Numbered from the stretch's first letter, positions 1 through 10,217 are shown. The stretch: 64,000 nt of DNA from Candidatus Tepidiaquacellales bacterium OLB4/UTCHB1 (GCA_002050165.1 MWSW01000019.1:1-64000), one strand, 5' to 3'. A program made the numbers and translations. The notes: a model not told the origin generated them from the letters alone.

Positions 1-996
1 GTCAAGTGTACCTGTACCCAGAGGTGTTGCAAGTGTCCTGTTGACTATCAGCGTATTGCTGTCAGCCCCGGCAGTGCGCCATTGATAGGTCGGCTGCGAC
101 GGTGAACCCGATGCGCCTGCTGTAGAGTTTGCAAAGAAGTAAAGATTGTCGCCTGTTTGTCCGTTATCACCGTAATTGGGGTTGGTTGCAGGTACAATTG
201 ATCCGTAAATTATAAAAGGCAAACCTTGTGGGTTACCTCCGGAAGTAGGATCAAGTACAGGCGCCCAAGTCCAGGTTGTTCCTGTTCGTTGATAACCGTT
301 ACCGGTAATTGGCGTACCGGGAATTGTTCTTGGCGGATTCCAGGGTCCAGAAGCTAATGATCCACCTGCGCAATAGTCAATCCAATAAGTACCCGTACCT
401 AAGGTGGTACCGGTCATTGAAACCTGACTTCTCATGATTGGCCTTTGACTATTTGTCAGTGTAGTAGCGGTAACCCTGTAAATATTACTGAAGTTTGATG
501 CGGTTAACCTGTTTGTAGTTGAATCACCCGCCACGATAGAACCTGTACCCGGAGTTGCACCGTCCCAAATCTGAAGGTTAATGTTGTTGATTGTGGACGT
601 TGTTGTTGAACCGGTTTGATAGTGGAAGAGGATGATTGAATCAATCTGCCAGGTTTCGCCGGACGGGATTGTAAAATCATCAGCCATTCTGTTATTTGCT
701 GTGATTTGATTCCCGTACCCGAAAGTAGTACCCGGTGAGGTAATTGCGCTTGCATCAGCGCCACCGAAACCTGCTCCGGGATTTGATACTAACTCGCTCT
801 GGTCATGCAAAACTACTGCGCTCCCGTCCGTTGTTTGAATTGTGCCGAGAGTGCTTAAATAAGTTTCGTATGAATTTGTCGGTGTTTCATCAACGATAAC
901 ATCACGATCGTCCTGAAATGATGTTAGCGTGAATCCTGCAAAAATTAAAAATACAAAGAGTGTTACTAACGGTGTGTAGTAAATTTTACTTTTCAT
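1..996 (-). CDS. Secreted surface protein, 3' end cut by window edge
   Basis: Translating the minus strand from ATG at 996 gives 332 codons with no stop down to base 1, so the gene continues beyond the window. The N-terminus (MKSKIYYTPLVTLFVFLIF) is a signal peptide. The mature part is rich in Thr, Ser, Gly and Asn, with the stretch MADDFTIPSGETWQIDSI, a pattern common in beta-sandwich surface proteins of this bacterial group. An AGGGGA ribosome site lies about 5 nt before the ATG. I do not recognise a catalytic domain. By analogy with the tagged proteins at 39386-43126 it may end in a type IX sorting domain, but that end is not visible. It diverges from the TonB receptor gene, and the 185-bp gap between them must hold both promoters. 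Confidence 0.8.
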   Translation of the reverse strand, partial: MKSKIYYTPLVTLFVFLIFAGFTLTSFQDDRDVIVDETPTNSYETYLSTLGTIQTTDGSAVVLHDQSELVSNPGAGFGGADASAITSPGTTFGYGNQITANNRMADDFTIPSGETWQIDSIILFHYQTGSTTTSTINNINLQIWDGATPGTGSIVAGDSTTNRLTASNFSNIYRVTATTLTNSQRPIMRSQVSMTGTTLGTGTYWIDYCAGGSLASGPWNPPRTIPGTPITGNGYQRTGTTWTWAPVLDPTSGGNPQGLPFIIYGSIVPATNPNYGDNGQTGDNLYFFANSTAGASGSPSQPTYQWRTAGADSNTLIVNRTLATPLGTGTLD

Positions 997-1181
997 TGTT
1001 TCCCCTATTTGATTGGTTTGTGTAAAGACGGTTCAACTTTTAACAAAAAAAAATTATAATCAAGTCAAATTTTGTATAGTAAAAATCAGGTAGAACAATA
1101 TGTAGTTATGATAGGCTCTCAACTGAAACTATTGTATATAAATATTCGTTATCTAACCTGACAAATTCAGTTGAACAAAGT

Positions 1182-3707
1182 TTGAAAAAGTTAATTTTTA
1201 TTGCACTTGTTACTTTAGCTTCTGACAGTATTTCCTCTCAGACAATTAGTGGAATTATAACATCTGACGTTAAAACCATATTACCTTATGTCCAGATTAC
1301 ATTTATTAATTCCAGAACAGGAAGAAGTATTAAAGAGAACTCAAAATATGATGGTACATTTTTGGTTAAACTATCACACGGAATATATTCCATTCGTTTT
1401 GAAAAGGAAGGGTACGAGTTATATGAGATAGAAGATTTAGTTTTACACGAGAACGAGTCCCGGACTTTGAAAATCGAAATGTTGCGCACCGGTTTTGTTA
1501 CTGAAGAAATCACGGTAGAAGGTAAATTCAGGCAAGCGCAGGATGACCTAAGAACAAGCTTAATAAACATTTCACCTAAAGACGTCAAGAAACTTCCGGG
1601 TGCAGTAGAAGACGTTTTGCGGTCACTTCAGTCGCTACCCGGTGTATCAACTCCGAATGATTTTACTTCTCAGCTTGTAATCCGCGGTTCAGGACCGGAC
1701 CAGAATTTAATAATTATGGATGATGTGGAAATATTTAATCCTTACAGGCTATATGGGCTTGTTAGCATGTTCAATCCTGAGACGCTCAATGATATTACGT
1801 TAATTACAGGTGGATTTCCTTCAATGTACGGCGATAGGTTATCCGCCGTCCTGGATGTAACAAACCGGGAAGGCAGGTCTGATGTTGACTTTGCACTTAC
1901 GTCGAACATAAATATTGCAAATGCGAACTTAATTGCAGAAGGGAGAAATCCGTTTAATCTCCCCGGCTCCTGGATGCTTTCCACAAGGAGAACGTATTAC
2001 GATCTGATTATAGGGCCGTTTGCTAAAAGTACCGGTTTGATAACGGAGGATTCCGCATTCCCGTCATTTGAAGATTTACAGATGAAGGTTGCCTTCGGTC
2101 CGTTTAAGAAGCATAAGTTTTTTATCAACGGTATTTTTTCCAAAGACGCGGTTGATATTATCCCGGGAGGTGATCGTAAGGACCCCGATAGTGTTAGTGT
2201 AACTGATGTAACCAATAACAATGTTATTTCGGCTTCCTGGCATTATTTTTTAAATTCGGATTTTGTGTCCAGAACTACACTTTCGCTTTACAATAATTCG
2301 GGCACAAATGAATTCGAAGGCGATATCCTCGATCCATTGATTGATAAGGAAAATCTTTCACCTGCTCAGAGGGATAGTCTTAAACAAATCGGCGCATTAC
2401 TTGGATTGGAATTTAATTCCGATTACGAATTCAAAAAGTATTCAGTTACGAACCGATCGTTTCTCCGCAATGATACGTATAATCTTCAATTCGGTGGTGG
2501 TCTGGACGTTGTCAAGACAGATCTTTCTTACGGGCTAATCCTTGATGAACAATTCAAAGCTTTGTTACAATCACTTCCGAATATGCTGGCGCTGTTGGAA
2601 GATTTTAATCTTGAAGGGAATTATAATTATCGTGGCCATACATTTATTCAATCCCGGTTCAGTATTGGGGAACGCTTTTATTATCAGCCATCGGTAAGAC
2701 TGGATTATTATTCGTTTCACAAAAAACTTTATCTTTCACCGAGATTAAATCTGGGTTATGTTATTAATCCGCTTACTGCATTGAGGTTCTCTACCGGTTT
2801 ATATTTTCAATCTCCCGGTTATGAAAAGCTAAGGGACGGTCAGACATTTTTTGATTTAACAGGTGACTCAGGGAGTAAACTGAAACCAGAGCGCGCAGTT
2901 CATTTTGTGCTCAGTCTTGAACGGTGGATAAATAATTCCTGGCTTGCAAAAGTTGAAGGGTATTACAAACGATTTGATAATTTAATTGTGCAGCAAAAGC
3001 TCACCGGCTACAAGTATAAATTTAAATTAGCAAATGAAAATAACACGTCCCCCGAATATATCAGTAACCCGCATAACTGGATAAGGTCAGATTTTAAAAT
3101 CCCGTATGATTCATTGACCTCATTACCGGTCAATGAGGGAAGCGGAAAAGCTGTTGGGATTGAGATTTCATTGGAAAAGAAATATTCAAATCCGGACGAT
3201 AAGTTTTACGGTTGGCTAAATTATTCTTATTCCTATTCAGACAGACAAAGAGGTGATATTGTCTTACCGTACAGGTTCGATCTACGGCATGTTTTTAAAC
3301 TTGTTTTGAATTACAGGATTAACAGTTGGCTTGAGCTTGGCGCACGATGGTCATATTCATCAAACTTTCCATATACCGAGCCTAAAGGTATAATCCCCAG
3401 AATTGTAAACGATTCTATAGTAGTTAATCCGCTTACAAATAAAGTTGTTTTCAACCTTGACTTTGGGGACGAATCGGATAAATATAAAAGTATCCGACCG
3501 GCTTATCATAGATTAGACCTGCGGTTGAGCGCATTTACAAAATTCTGGAATGCTGACTGGACTTTCTATCTTGACGTTATGAATGTTTATAACCGAAAAA
3601 ATATTATCGGATACGATTATTCATTAACCTCCGATTACGCAGTAAAGCGGAAGACTATCGGAATGATTCCCATATTACCGACAATTGGATTTAATGCGAG
3701 ATTCTGA
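1182..3707 (+). CDS. TonB-dependent outer-membrane receptor
   Basis: The 841-aa protein begins at TTG 1182, the only start that gives a full signal peptide (MKKLIFIALVTLASDSISSQ). Residues about 21-100 form a carboxypeptidase-D regulatory-like beta-sandwich. Residues about 134-231 form the plug domain, with DVKKLPGAVEDVLRSLQSLP and a VIRGSGPDQN motif. The rest is a beta-barrel rich in aromatic residues that ends in Phe, as outer-membrane barrels do. The family takes up large or scarce substrates using TonB energy. Which ligand is used here cannot be told, and no SusD partner or TonB gene is adjacent. No Shine-Dalgarno sequence is visible. It stands alone between a divergent secreted-protein gene and purN. 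Confidence 0.9.
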   Translation: MKKLIFIALVTLASDSISSQTISGIITSDVKTILPYVQITFINSRTGRSIKENSKYDGTFLVKLSHGIYSIRFEKEGYELYEIEDLVLHENESRTLKIEMLRTGFVTEEITVEGKFRQAQDDLRTSLINISPKDVKKLPGAVEDVLRSLQSLPGVSTPNDFTSQLVIRGSGPDQNLIIMDDVEIFNPYRLYGLVSMFNPETLNDITLITGGFPSMYGDRLSAVLDVTNREGRSDVDFALTSNINIANANLIAEGRNPFNLPGSWMLSTRRTYYDLIIGPFAKSTGLITEDSAFPSFEDLQMKVAFGPFKKHKFFINGIFSKDAVDIIPGGDRKDPDSVSVTDVTNNNVISASWHYFLNSDFVSRTTLSLYNNSGTNEFEGDILDPLIDKENLSPAQRDSLKQIGALLGLEFNSDYEFKKYSVTNRSFLRNDTYNLQFGGGLDVVKTDLSYGLILDEQFKALLQSLPNMLALLEDFNLEGNYNYRGHTFIQSRFSIGERFYYQPSVRLDYYSFHKKLYLSPRLNLGYVINPLTALRFSTGLYFQSPGYEKLRDGQTFFDLTGDSGSKLKPERAVHFVLSLERWINNSWLAKVEGYYKRFDNLIVQQKLTGYKYKFKLANENNTSPEYISNPHNWIRSDFKIPYDSLTSLPVNEGSGKAVGIEISLEKKYSNPDDKFYGWLNYSYSYSDRQRGDIVLPYRFDLRHVFKLVLNYRINSWLELGARWSYSSNFPYTEPKGIIPRIVNDSIVVNPLTNKVVFNLDFGDESDKYKSIRPAYHRLDLRLSAFTKFWNADWTFYLDVMNVYNRKNIIGYDYSLTSDYAVKRKTIGMIPILPTIGFNARF

Positions 3708-3833
3708 GCGGTTGTAAGTTAATTCTTTGTTACAGGGCTTTGAATTTAGCTACAGAATTTCAAAAAATACAATAAAACATAGATTGTAATAGAATTCTAA
3801 TCTGATTAATTTATCCCTCATAACCCTACGTCT

Positions 3834-4460
3834 TTGAATATTGCAGTATTCGCTTCCGGAGCAGGATCGAACTTCCATTCAATATTGAATTACTTTAAAG
3901 ATCATTGTAATGTCAGAGTTGTTACGCTCGTTTCAAACAATTCAAAATGCGGAGCGGTGCAAATTGCAATTGATAACGGTATCAGTTTCTTTCATTACAG
4001 CAAGTACGCCTTTTCCGGAAAATGCAGTAATATCGCGCTGAAGTTGATAGAGTATCTTAAGCATAAAGATGTATCAATGATTGTCCTTGCGGGTTATATG
4101 AAGCTTCTTGAACCGGAAGTTATTCGAAATTACAGCAACAGAATAGTAAATGTGCATCCGGCGCTCCTGCCTGCATTTGGCGGAAAAGGTATGTACGGTG
4201 ATATTGTTCAAAAAGCTGTAATTGATTCGGGTGTGAAAATTTCCGGTGTTACTGTTCATCTGGTGAATGAAAATTATGATGAAGGTCAGATAATTTTTCA
4301 AAAGCATTTCGCAGTTGAGTATTCGGATACAATCGAAACGCTTAGCCAAAAAGTAAAGGCTATAGAACATAAATATTACCCGAAAGTAATTGAACAAATA
4401 GCGCTCGGCAATATCCACAAAATTGACGACAGGATATTTTTAAAGAATAAAATTGAGTAG
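3834..4460 (+). CDS. purN: Phosphoribosylglycinamide formyltransferase (GAR transformylase)
   Basis: PurN transfers a formyl group from 10-formyl-tetrahydrofolate to GAR, the third step of purine synthesis. The 208-aa protein starts at TTG 3834 with MNIAVFASGAGSNFHSIL, the expected glycine-rich N-terminus, so there is no room for an earlier start. The catalytic signature NVHPALLPAFGG is present (Asn106, His108), and Asp149 lies in the HLVNENYDEG segment matching the third catalytic residue of the family. It is directly followed by purH: the two reading frames overlap by 8 bases if purH starts at 4453, or are 1 base apart if it starts at 4462. The pair therefore supplies the two folate-dependent formylations of the pathway. 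No ribosome site is visible upstream. Confidence 0.95.
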   Translation: MNIAVFASGAGSNFHSILNYFKDHCNVRVVTLVSNNSKCGAVQIAIDNGISFFHYSKYAFSGKCSNIALKLIEYLKHKDVSMIVLAGYMKLLEPEVIRNYSNRIVNVHPALLPAFGGKGMYGDIVQKAVIDSGVKISGVTVHLVNENYDEGQIIFQKHFAVEYSDTIETLSQKVKAIEHKYYPKVIEQIALGNIHKIDDRIFLKNKIE

Positions 4461-5997
4461 ATTGAAAAAAAGAGCAATTGTAAGTGTTTATGATAAAACC
4501 GGAATAATTGATTTTACCAAAGCGCTGGCTTCACTTAATGTAGAAATAATATCAACCGGTGGCACGTACAAATTTTTACGGGATAACGGCATTAACGTTA
4601 AATCTGTTGAATCGGAGACTGGCTTTCCTGAAATATTGAACGGCAGAGTTAAAACATTGCACCCGAAAATACTTGGTGCAATTTTAATTAACAGGGATTC
4701 GGAATCTGATATTAATCAAGCAACGTCACATGGGATTGAGCCGATTGACTTGGTTGTTGTTAATCTGTACCCGTTTTCTGAAACTGTCTCAAACCCTGAA
4801 GTTACAATAGCTGATGCGATAGAGGAAATTGATATCGGTGGTGTAACGTTAATAAGAGCGGCTGCAAAAAATTTTAAATTTGTGGATGTAATTGTTTCGC
4901 GTGATCAGTATGCAGATTACATTACTTCATTTAACAACCGTTCACCCGAAAAGTCCATGCAATATGCTTATAAAGCCTTCGAACACATTGCAAAATATGA
5001 TATAGATATCAAGAAGTATTTCTATAAAATAAACGGGAAAAATATTTTTGAAGACACATCATCAAACGATTTACATTTTGAGATTTTCTCAAACCTCAGG
5101 CAACTGAGATACGGTGAGAACCCGCATCAGAAAGCTGTAATGTTTTCGAATGAATTTGACGAAAGGTTTGAAGTATTGCACGGAAAGGAACTTTCATACA
5201 ATAATATTCTGGATATAAGTGCGGCTTACGATTTGATAGGCGAATTTAAAAATGAATCTCCCGCGTGTGCAATTATTAAACACGGTAATCCGTCCGGTGT
5301 TGCCGTAGCAACTGATCTGACTTCCGCATTTCAACGGGCATTTAATACCGATACCGTTTCCCCGTTTGGCGGAATAATTATTTTTAACAAGCCAATTGAC
5401 TTTAATACTTCAGTTGAAGTAGATAAATTGTTCACCGAAATAATTCTGGCTCCGGATTTTGATGATAAGTCACTTGAACTATTAACGAAAAAGAAGAACA
5501 GGAGACTGATAAAGTTCAGATATTTTGAACAAAGCAATGAACTGCGATCTTCATCAGGTGCTTATCTGTTGCAGCAAAAGGATAATTTACTTTTCAACCG
5601 CGAAACGCTGAAGGTCGTTACACAAAGGCAACCCGACAGCGCTGAGATGAATGATATGGAATTTGCTTTCAGGATAGTAAAACATTCGAAATCGAATGCG
5701 GTTGTGTTTGTTAAAGATAAAACGACACTTGGAATCGGGTGTGGTCAACCTTCCAGAATTGATTCTACAAAAATCGCAATCAGTAAAGCTAAGGAATTCG
5801 GGCATGATCTCGCGGAAAGCGTTGCTGCCTCGGATGCTTTTTTTCCGTTTGCAGATGGATTGATTGAGCTTGCTAAAGCCGGAGCTGTTGCCGTGATTCA
5901 GCCGGGAGGTTCAGTTAGGGATGAAGAGGTTATAAACGCAGCTAACGAAAATTCAATCTCTATGGTTTTTACCGGGATCAGACATTTTAAACATTAA
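4453..5997 (+). CDS. purH: Bifunctional AICAR transformylase / IMP cyclohydrolase
   Basis: PurH carries out the last two steps of IMP synthesis in the cytoplasm. The 514-aa length is normal for the family. The N-terminal cyclohydrolase (MGS-like) domain starts KKRAIVSVYDKTGI and carries NGRVKTLHPKI. The C-terminal transformylase domain carries LRYGENPHQKA, IIKHGNPSGVAV (the catalytic Lys-His pair) and GCGQPSRIDS. Two TTG starts are possible, at 4453 (overlapping the purN stop) and at 4462, which would give MKKRAIVSVYDKTG. The second looks more like other PurH proteins, and neither has a clear ribosome site. It is followed by mreB after 26 nt. Confidence 0.95.
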   Translation: MSRLKKRAIVSVYDKTGIIDFTKALASLNVEIISTGGTYKFLRDNGINVKSVESETGFPEILNGRVKTLHPKILGAILINRDSESDINQATSHGIEPIDLVVVNLYPFSETVSNPEVTIADAIEEIDIGGVTLIRAAAKNFKFVDVIVSRDQYADYITSFNNRSPEKSMQYAYKAFEHIAKYDIDIKKYFYKINGKNIFEDTSSNDLHFEIFSNLRQLRYGENPHQKAVMFSNEFDERFEVLHGKELSYNNILDISAAYDLIGEFKNESPACAIIKHGNPSGVAVATDLTSAFQRAFNTDTVSPFGGIIIFNKPIDFNTSVEVDKLFTEIILAPDFDDKSLELLTKKKNRRLIKFRYFEQSNELRSSSGAYLLQQKDNLLFNRETLKVVTQRQPDSAEMNDMEFAFRIVKHSKSNAVVFVKDKTTLGIGCGQPSRIDSTKIAISKAKEFGHDLAESVAASDAFFPFADGLIELAKAGAVAVIQPGGSVRDEEVINAANENSISMVFTGIRHFKH

Positions 5998-6023
5998 TTT
6001 TTTAAAACACTCAAAAAATATTT

Positions 6024-7040
6024 ATGCCATTTTTCGGAATGTTTGCCAATGATATTGCAATTGATCTGGGAACAGCAAATACTTTAATCTACATGAAAGG
6101 GAAAGGTATTGTTCTCAATGAGCCATCGGTAGTTACTTACGATGTTAATACAAAAAAAATAGTTGCAATCGGAGATGAGGCTAAAAGAATGTTGGGCAGG
6201 GTTCACAAAGAATTGAATGTAATCCGCCCGATGAAAGACGGTGTTATTGCCGATTTTGAAATCGCGGAAAACATGTTAAGGATGTTTATAAAGAAAATCA
6301 GTAATAGTTGGATGCCTGCGCGGAGAATAGTTATATGTGTTCCGAGCGGAATCACTGAAGTAGAAAAGCGAGCCGTCCGTGAGACTGCTGAACAAGCAGG
6401 TGCAAAGGAAGTCCACCTTATTTCTGAACCGATGGCAGCCGCGATTGGTATTGGTCTCGATGTTCATGCATCATACGGGAATATGATAGTGGATATCGGC
6501 GGTGGAACAACTGAAATTGCAGTTATAACATTGTCAGGTAACGCGAACGATGAATCAATTAAGACTGCAGGCGATGAGTTGACTGAAGCTATTGTAAGAT
6601 TTTTCAGATCAAATCACAACATCCTAATCGGTGAAAGAACGGCTGAAGAAATAAAGTGTCAGGTTGGTTCAGTGATGCCGATGAGCGAAGAGGTTATTAT
6701 CGAGGTTAAAGGGCGTGATCTTGTCGCTGGTGTCCCGAAGATAACCGAAGTAAGTTCACAGGAGATCAGGGAAGCGTTAAATCCTGTAGCGAGTCTTATG
6801 GTTGATGCAATTAAACTTGCTCTGGAAAAAACTGCACCTGAACTTTCATCCGATATTCTTGAACGTGGAATTTTTCTGACTGGTGGAGGCGCTTTAATAA
6901 AAGGACTTGACGAGAGGATCAGTACAGAGACCGGAGTTCCGGTTCACGTTGCAGAAGACCCGCTTACAGCTGTTGTCCGCGGAACGGGGAAAGTGCTAGA
7001 AAATATTGATAACTACAGAAAGGTAATGTTAAGAAGGTAA
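6024..7040 (+). CDS. mreB: Rod shape-determining actin-like protein MreB
   Basis: MreB is the bacterial actin that forms filaments under the inner membrane and directs lateral peptidoglycan synthesis. The 338-aa protein shows the actin-fold nucleotide motifs: IDLGTANTLIYMKGKGIVLN (phosphate 1), VDIGGGTTEIAV (phosphate 2), ISEPMAAAIGIGLD and LTGGGALIKGLD (adenosine loop). The N-terminus MPFFGMFANDIAIDLG is slightly longer than the E. coli form and could act as a membrane-binding segment. It heads the standard mreB-mreC-mreD-mrdA-rodA order, so this organism, or at least its elongasome, is likely rod-forming. Confidence 0.97.
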   Translation: MPFFGMFANDIAIDLGTANTLIYMKGKGIVLNEPSVVTYDVNTKKIVAIGDEAKRMLGRVHKELNVIRPMKDGVIADFEIAENMLRMFIKKISNSWMPARRIVICVPSGITEVEKRAVRETAEQAGAKEVHLISEPMAAAIGIGLDVHASYGNMIVDIGGGTTEIAVITLSGNANDESIKTAGDELTEAIVRFFRSNHNILIGERTAEEIKCQVGSVMPMSEEVIIEVKGRDLVAGVPKITEVSSQEIREALNPVASLMVDAIKLALEKTAPELSSDILERGIFLTGGGALIKGLDERISTETGVPVHVAEDPLTAVVRGTGKVLENIDNYRKVMLRR

Positions 7041-7062
7041 CCATTATCAGCCTCAATTAATA

Positions 7063-7893
7063 TTGAAATTTTTCGGAGAAATATTATTCTCTATCAAGGA
7101 GTACTTAGTTTTAACCCTTCTGGTAATTGTATCGCTCGTGCTGCTGTTTTCAAATGACAATTCACAGATTAGATTTATCCGTGCATTAACTATCGGAACA
7201 TTTGGTACGATTCAAAGCGGATTTAACGTAATTCCAAACGTTTTCGATCTTGAGAGCGAAAATAAATTCCTCAGGGAAAAAAACATCAGGCTTGCAAATG
7301 AACTCGCTGAATTCAAAGAAGCTAAGCTTGAAAATATACGGTTGACAAAGTTACTAAAACTGTCGCAAATTCCTGAACTGGATTTCATTAGTGCACGGAT
7401 TATTAACAAAAGTATGACACATTCCCGGAATTCAATTACACTTGATAGAGGGAAAAATGAAGGTATCGAAATTGGTATGCCGATTGTTACTGATGACGGT
7501 TTAGTAGGTCGGGTTGTAAGTGTCAGCAATAACTATTCTCTAGGTCAAATCTTATACAATAAATCGCTCAAAGTAAGTGTAAAGAACCAACGTTCAAGAG
7601 TTGATGGTATTCTGGAATATGACGGAAGTGAAAAAATCATGGTTTCACATGTACCCAAAAGTAGCGATGTAAAACAAGGAGATTTGTTTATTACGTCAAT
7701 GTACAGTAACCAATTCCCGCGCGGAATTCCCGTTGGGATTGTAATTGAGGAAGGTAATCTCGATAATATGTTCAAGAAAATTGTGCTGAAACCTGCTGTT
7801 GATTTCAATTTGCTCGAGGAGGTTTTTGTCCTTAAATTCATTCCCGATGAAGAGCGTAACTCTCTGGAAAATGCGTATTCCGAACAGCAATAA
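7063..7893 (+). CDS. mreC: Rod shape-determining protein MreC
   Basis: MreC is a membrane-anchored periplasmic scaffold that activates the PBP2-RodA pair. The 276-aa protein has a short cytoplasmic start, one membrane helix at about residues 12-29 (LVLTLLVIVSLVLLF), a coiled coil at about residues 62-100 (ENKFLREKNIRLANELAEFK) and the paired beta-barrel core with DDGLVGRVVSVSNNYS. Translation starts at TTG 7063, 22 nt after mreB, and no upstream in-frame start fits. The gene is in its normal operon position between mreB and mreD. Confidence 0.95.
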   Translation: MKFFGEILFSIKEYLVLTLLVIVSLVLLFSNDNSQIRFIRALTIGTFGTIQSGFNVIPNVFDLESENKFLREKNIRLANELAEFKEAKLENIRLTKLLKLSQIPELDFISARIINKSMTHSRNSITLDRGKNEGIEIGMPIVTDDGLVGRVVSVSNNYSLGQILYNKSLKVSVKNQRSRVDGILEYDGSEKIMVSHVPKSSDVKQGDLFITSMYSNQFPRGIPVGIVIEEGNLDNMFKKIVLKPAVDFNLLEEVFVLKFIPDEERNSLENAYSEQQ

Positions 7894-7909
7894 AACCGTG
7901 TAGAATAAG

Positions 7910-8407
7910 TTGATTTCCGAAATTGTAAAATACTCACTCGTCCTGCTGTTATTGATTACTGTTCAGAAAGCGTTTATTGAATTAATAAGTATCAGTGAAC
8001 ATAATATCCAGCCGGATATTGTTATAGTTGCTGTTGTTTACATCTCTGTCAGGCGCGGTCAGATTTTCGGCAGTATTTTCGGTTTCTCGGCTGGGCTTAT
8101 ACTCGATATCCTCGGCGGGTCGTTCCTTGGTTTACTGGCCTTATGTTACAGTATATCAGGTTTCATTGCCGGGTTTTTCAGCAGGGATGAGGGAAAGTAT
8201 CTTTATAAAATAAATTTCCTTTATGTATTATTATTTACAACGGCAATTAATTATTTTATTTACTTCATGGTTTACTTTCAGGGAGCGCCAATATCCTTTG
8301 GTGATATTCTCTTCAAGTTTGTAATATCAACTACGGTTTATACCGGCGTAATAAGTTTGTTGTACGTCTTCATGCCTCAAAAAACTAATATGCTGAAAGC
8401 AAGGTAA
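7910..8407 (+). CDS. mreD: Rod shape-determining membrane protein MreD
   Basis: This 165-aa integral membrane protein is made almost entirely of hydrophobic helices (five or so segments), with the short conserved stretch QPDIVIVAVVYISVRRGQ typical of MreD. It starts at TTG 7910, 16 nt after mreC, and is followed by the PBP2 gene. Sequence similarity within this family is low, so the call rests on size, topology, the short motif and its place between mreC and mrdA. The helical-bundle fold related to substrate-binding S components is known for the family and was not read from the sequence. Confidence 0.9.
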   Translation: MISEIVKYSLVLLLLITVQKAFIELISISEHNIQPDIVIVAVVYISVRRGQIFGSIFGFSAGLILDILGGSFLGLLALCYSISGFIAGFFSRDEGKYLYKINFLYVLLFTTAINYFIYFMVYFQGAPISFGDILFKFVISTTVYTGVISLLYVFMPQKTNMLKAR

Positions 8408-8420
8408 CAAATAGTTTTAG

Positions 8421-10217
8421 ATGTCTTTGGAAATCCGTCGAAATATTTTAATAGGTGTTACTCTCTCAATTGCATTAGTCCTGATTTTGCGATTGATACA
8501 GCTTCAACTGCTTGGTCAGGAAGAGTACGGTATGGAATCAAGACGGAATTCTATAAAAACAGTTACCATTGTTCCTGCTCGTGGACTGATGTATGACCGC
8601 AACGGGGTAATTGTAGTTGACAATAAACCGGCTTATCTTGTTTCAATTACACCATCGCAGTTTGACACTTTGCAAAAGGGTGAAATTGCGTCATTGCTGG
8701 AAATTGATCAGCAGGTAATTGATTCACTTTTAAAAAGTGCAAAGGGTACACACAGATTTAATCCGGTTCTCATAAAGCGCGACGTAGATTTTAAAGTTAT
8801 TTCGTACATAGCGGAAAATCAGGACAGGCTCAATGGTGTTGATTTTCAGGTTGAGGCAATCAGGTTGTATCCGAATGATTTTCGCGCGTCACATATCTTT
8901 GGATACACAAAGGAGATTTCACCCAAAATGCTTGAGGAACAGGTAGGTGACTACTATAAGCAGGGTGATCTTGTAGGGAAAAAAGGACTGGAAAAAACAT
9001 ACGAAGAATATCTTCGTGGAGAAAAAGGTTACGAACTAATTTCCGTTGATGTTAAGGGCAGGGAAATGGGCGCATACAACGATGGTAAAGATGATATAGA
9101 ACCGGTTAACGGTTCCGATTTGATTTTATCGCTTGATGGTGAGTTACAGTCGTACGCTGAAAAATTAATGGCAGGAAAGCGCGGTGCAATTATTGCAGTT
9201 GACCCGAGAAACGGGGAGGTACTGTGTATGGTATCAAAACCGGATTTTGATTTATCACTTTTCGCGGGTTCAACATCAGCGGCAGAACTCAACGCAATTG
9301 TGAATGATCCCGCAAAACCGCTGTTTAACAGGGTGACTCTAACGACTTATCCACCTGGTTCAACGTGGAAAATGATGATGGGTCTAGCTGGTCTCGCATC
9401 GGGAAAAATAACGACCAAATCAACAATTTTTTGCGGAGGTTCTTTTTCCCTCGGAAGTTATACTTGGCAGGATCATGGATCTTACGGATCAATACCGCTT
9501 CCGAAAGCATTGGAAGTTTCTTCAAATGTTTTCTTTTATAAGCTGGGTTATAATCTTGGAATTGACGACTTTCATAAATATTGTACTATGCTTGGGTTTG
9601 GTCAGAAAACGGGAATCGATATTTCCGAAGAAGGACAAGGCAGGTTGCCATCGAGGGAATATTACAATAAAATATTTGGTGACGGGAAATGGCCTGGCGG
9701 GGTAATGGTTAATCTTGGGATAGGACAAGGTGAACTCGGGGTAACACCTGTACAGATGGTCGCTTACACTGCGGCAATTGCAATGAACGGATTGTATTGT
9801 CAACCGCATTTCGTTGCAAAGATTATTAACTCAAATACCGGTGAAGTTACCATACCTGAATTTTATAAAAGGGATATTGATTTTCCGGATGAATACTGGG
9901 AGGTTGTTAAAAAAGGGATGTACCTTGTTGTAAATGGCGCAAGTGGCACTGCAAGAGGTATTAAGAACGAAGACTATATTCTCGCGGGTAAAACTGGTAC
10001 AGCTCAAACTCAGGGGAACAATCACTCGTGGTTTGTCGGATTCGCACCGTTTGACGACCCCAAAATAGCGATTTGCGTACTGGGTGAAAATGCAGGCTGG
10101 GGCTCGCAATTCGGCGCACCAGTTGCAGCAGCTATTATGATCCGGTATCTGAGCAATAACTCTGTTGATATGTTCAATCAAAATGAAAGTAAAATAACTC
10201 CTGTAATACAAGACTAA
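8421..10217 (+). CDS. mrdA: Peptidoglycan transpeptidase, penicillin-binding protein 2
   Basis: PBP2 cross-links peptidoglycan during cell elongation. The 598-aa protein has one N-terminal membrane helix (about residues 10-29), a PBP dimer (pedestal) domain with VPARGLMYDRNGVIV, and a transpeptidase domain. All three active-site motifs can be read: SxxK as Ser314-Thr-Trp-Lys317 in YPPGSTWKMM, SxN in EVSSNVFFYKLG, and KTG in ILAGKTGTAQTQ. Residue spacing is normal for an active enzyme. The gene starts at ATG 8421, 14 nt after mreD, and its stop overlaps the rodA start by one base (TAATG), implying coupled translation of the two partners. Confidence 0.95.
   Translation: MSLEIRRNILIGVTLSIALVLILRLIQLQLLGQEEYGMESRRNSIKTVTIVPARGLMYDRNGVIVVDNKPAYLVSITPSQFDTLQKGEIASLLEIDQQVIDSLLKSAKGTHRFNPVLIKRDVDFKVISYIAENQDRLNGVDFQVEAIRLYPNDFRASHIFGYTKEISPKMLEEQVGDYYKQGDLVGKKGLEKTYEEYLRGEKGYELISVDVKGREMGAYNDGKDDIEPVNGSDLILSLDGELQSYAEKLMAGKRGAIIAVDPRNGEVLCMVSKPDFDLSLFAGSTSAAELNAIVNDPAKPLFNRVTLTTYPPGSTWKMMMGLAGLASGKITTKSTIFCGGSFSLGSYTWQDHGSYGSIPLPKALEVSSNVFFYKLGYNLGIDDFHKYCTMLGFGQKTGIDISEEGQGRLPSREYYNKIFGDGKWPGGVMVNLGIGQGELGVTPVQMVAYTAAIAMNGLYCQPHFVAKIINSNTGEVTIPEFYKRDIDFPDEYWEVVKKGMYLVVNGASGTARGIKNEDYILAGKTGTAQTQGNNHSWFVGFAPFDDPKIAICVLGENAGWGSQFGAPVAAAIMIRYLSNNSVDMFNQNESKITPVIQD

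Noticed and set aside
9340-9365. DnaA-box-like TTATCCACC in mrdA
   Set aside because: A single imperfect match inside a coding region, with no cluster and no AT-rich unwinding element, does not support an origin.
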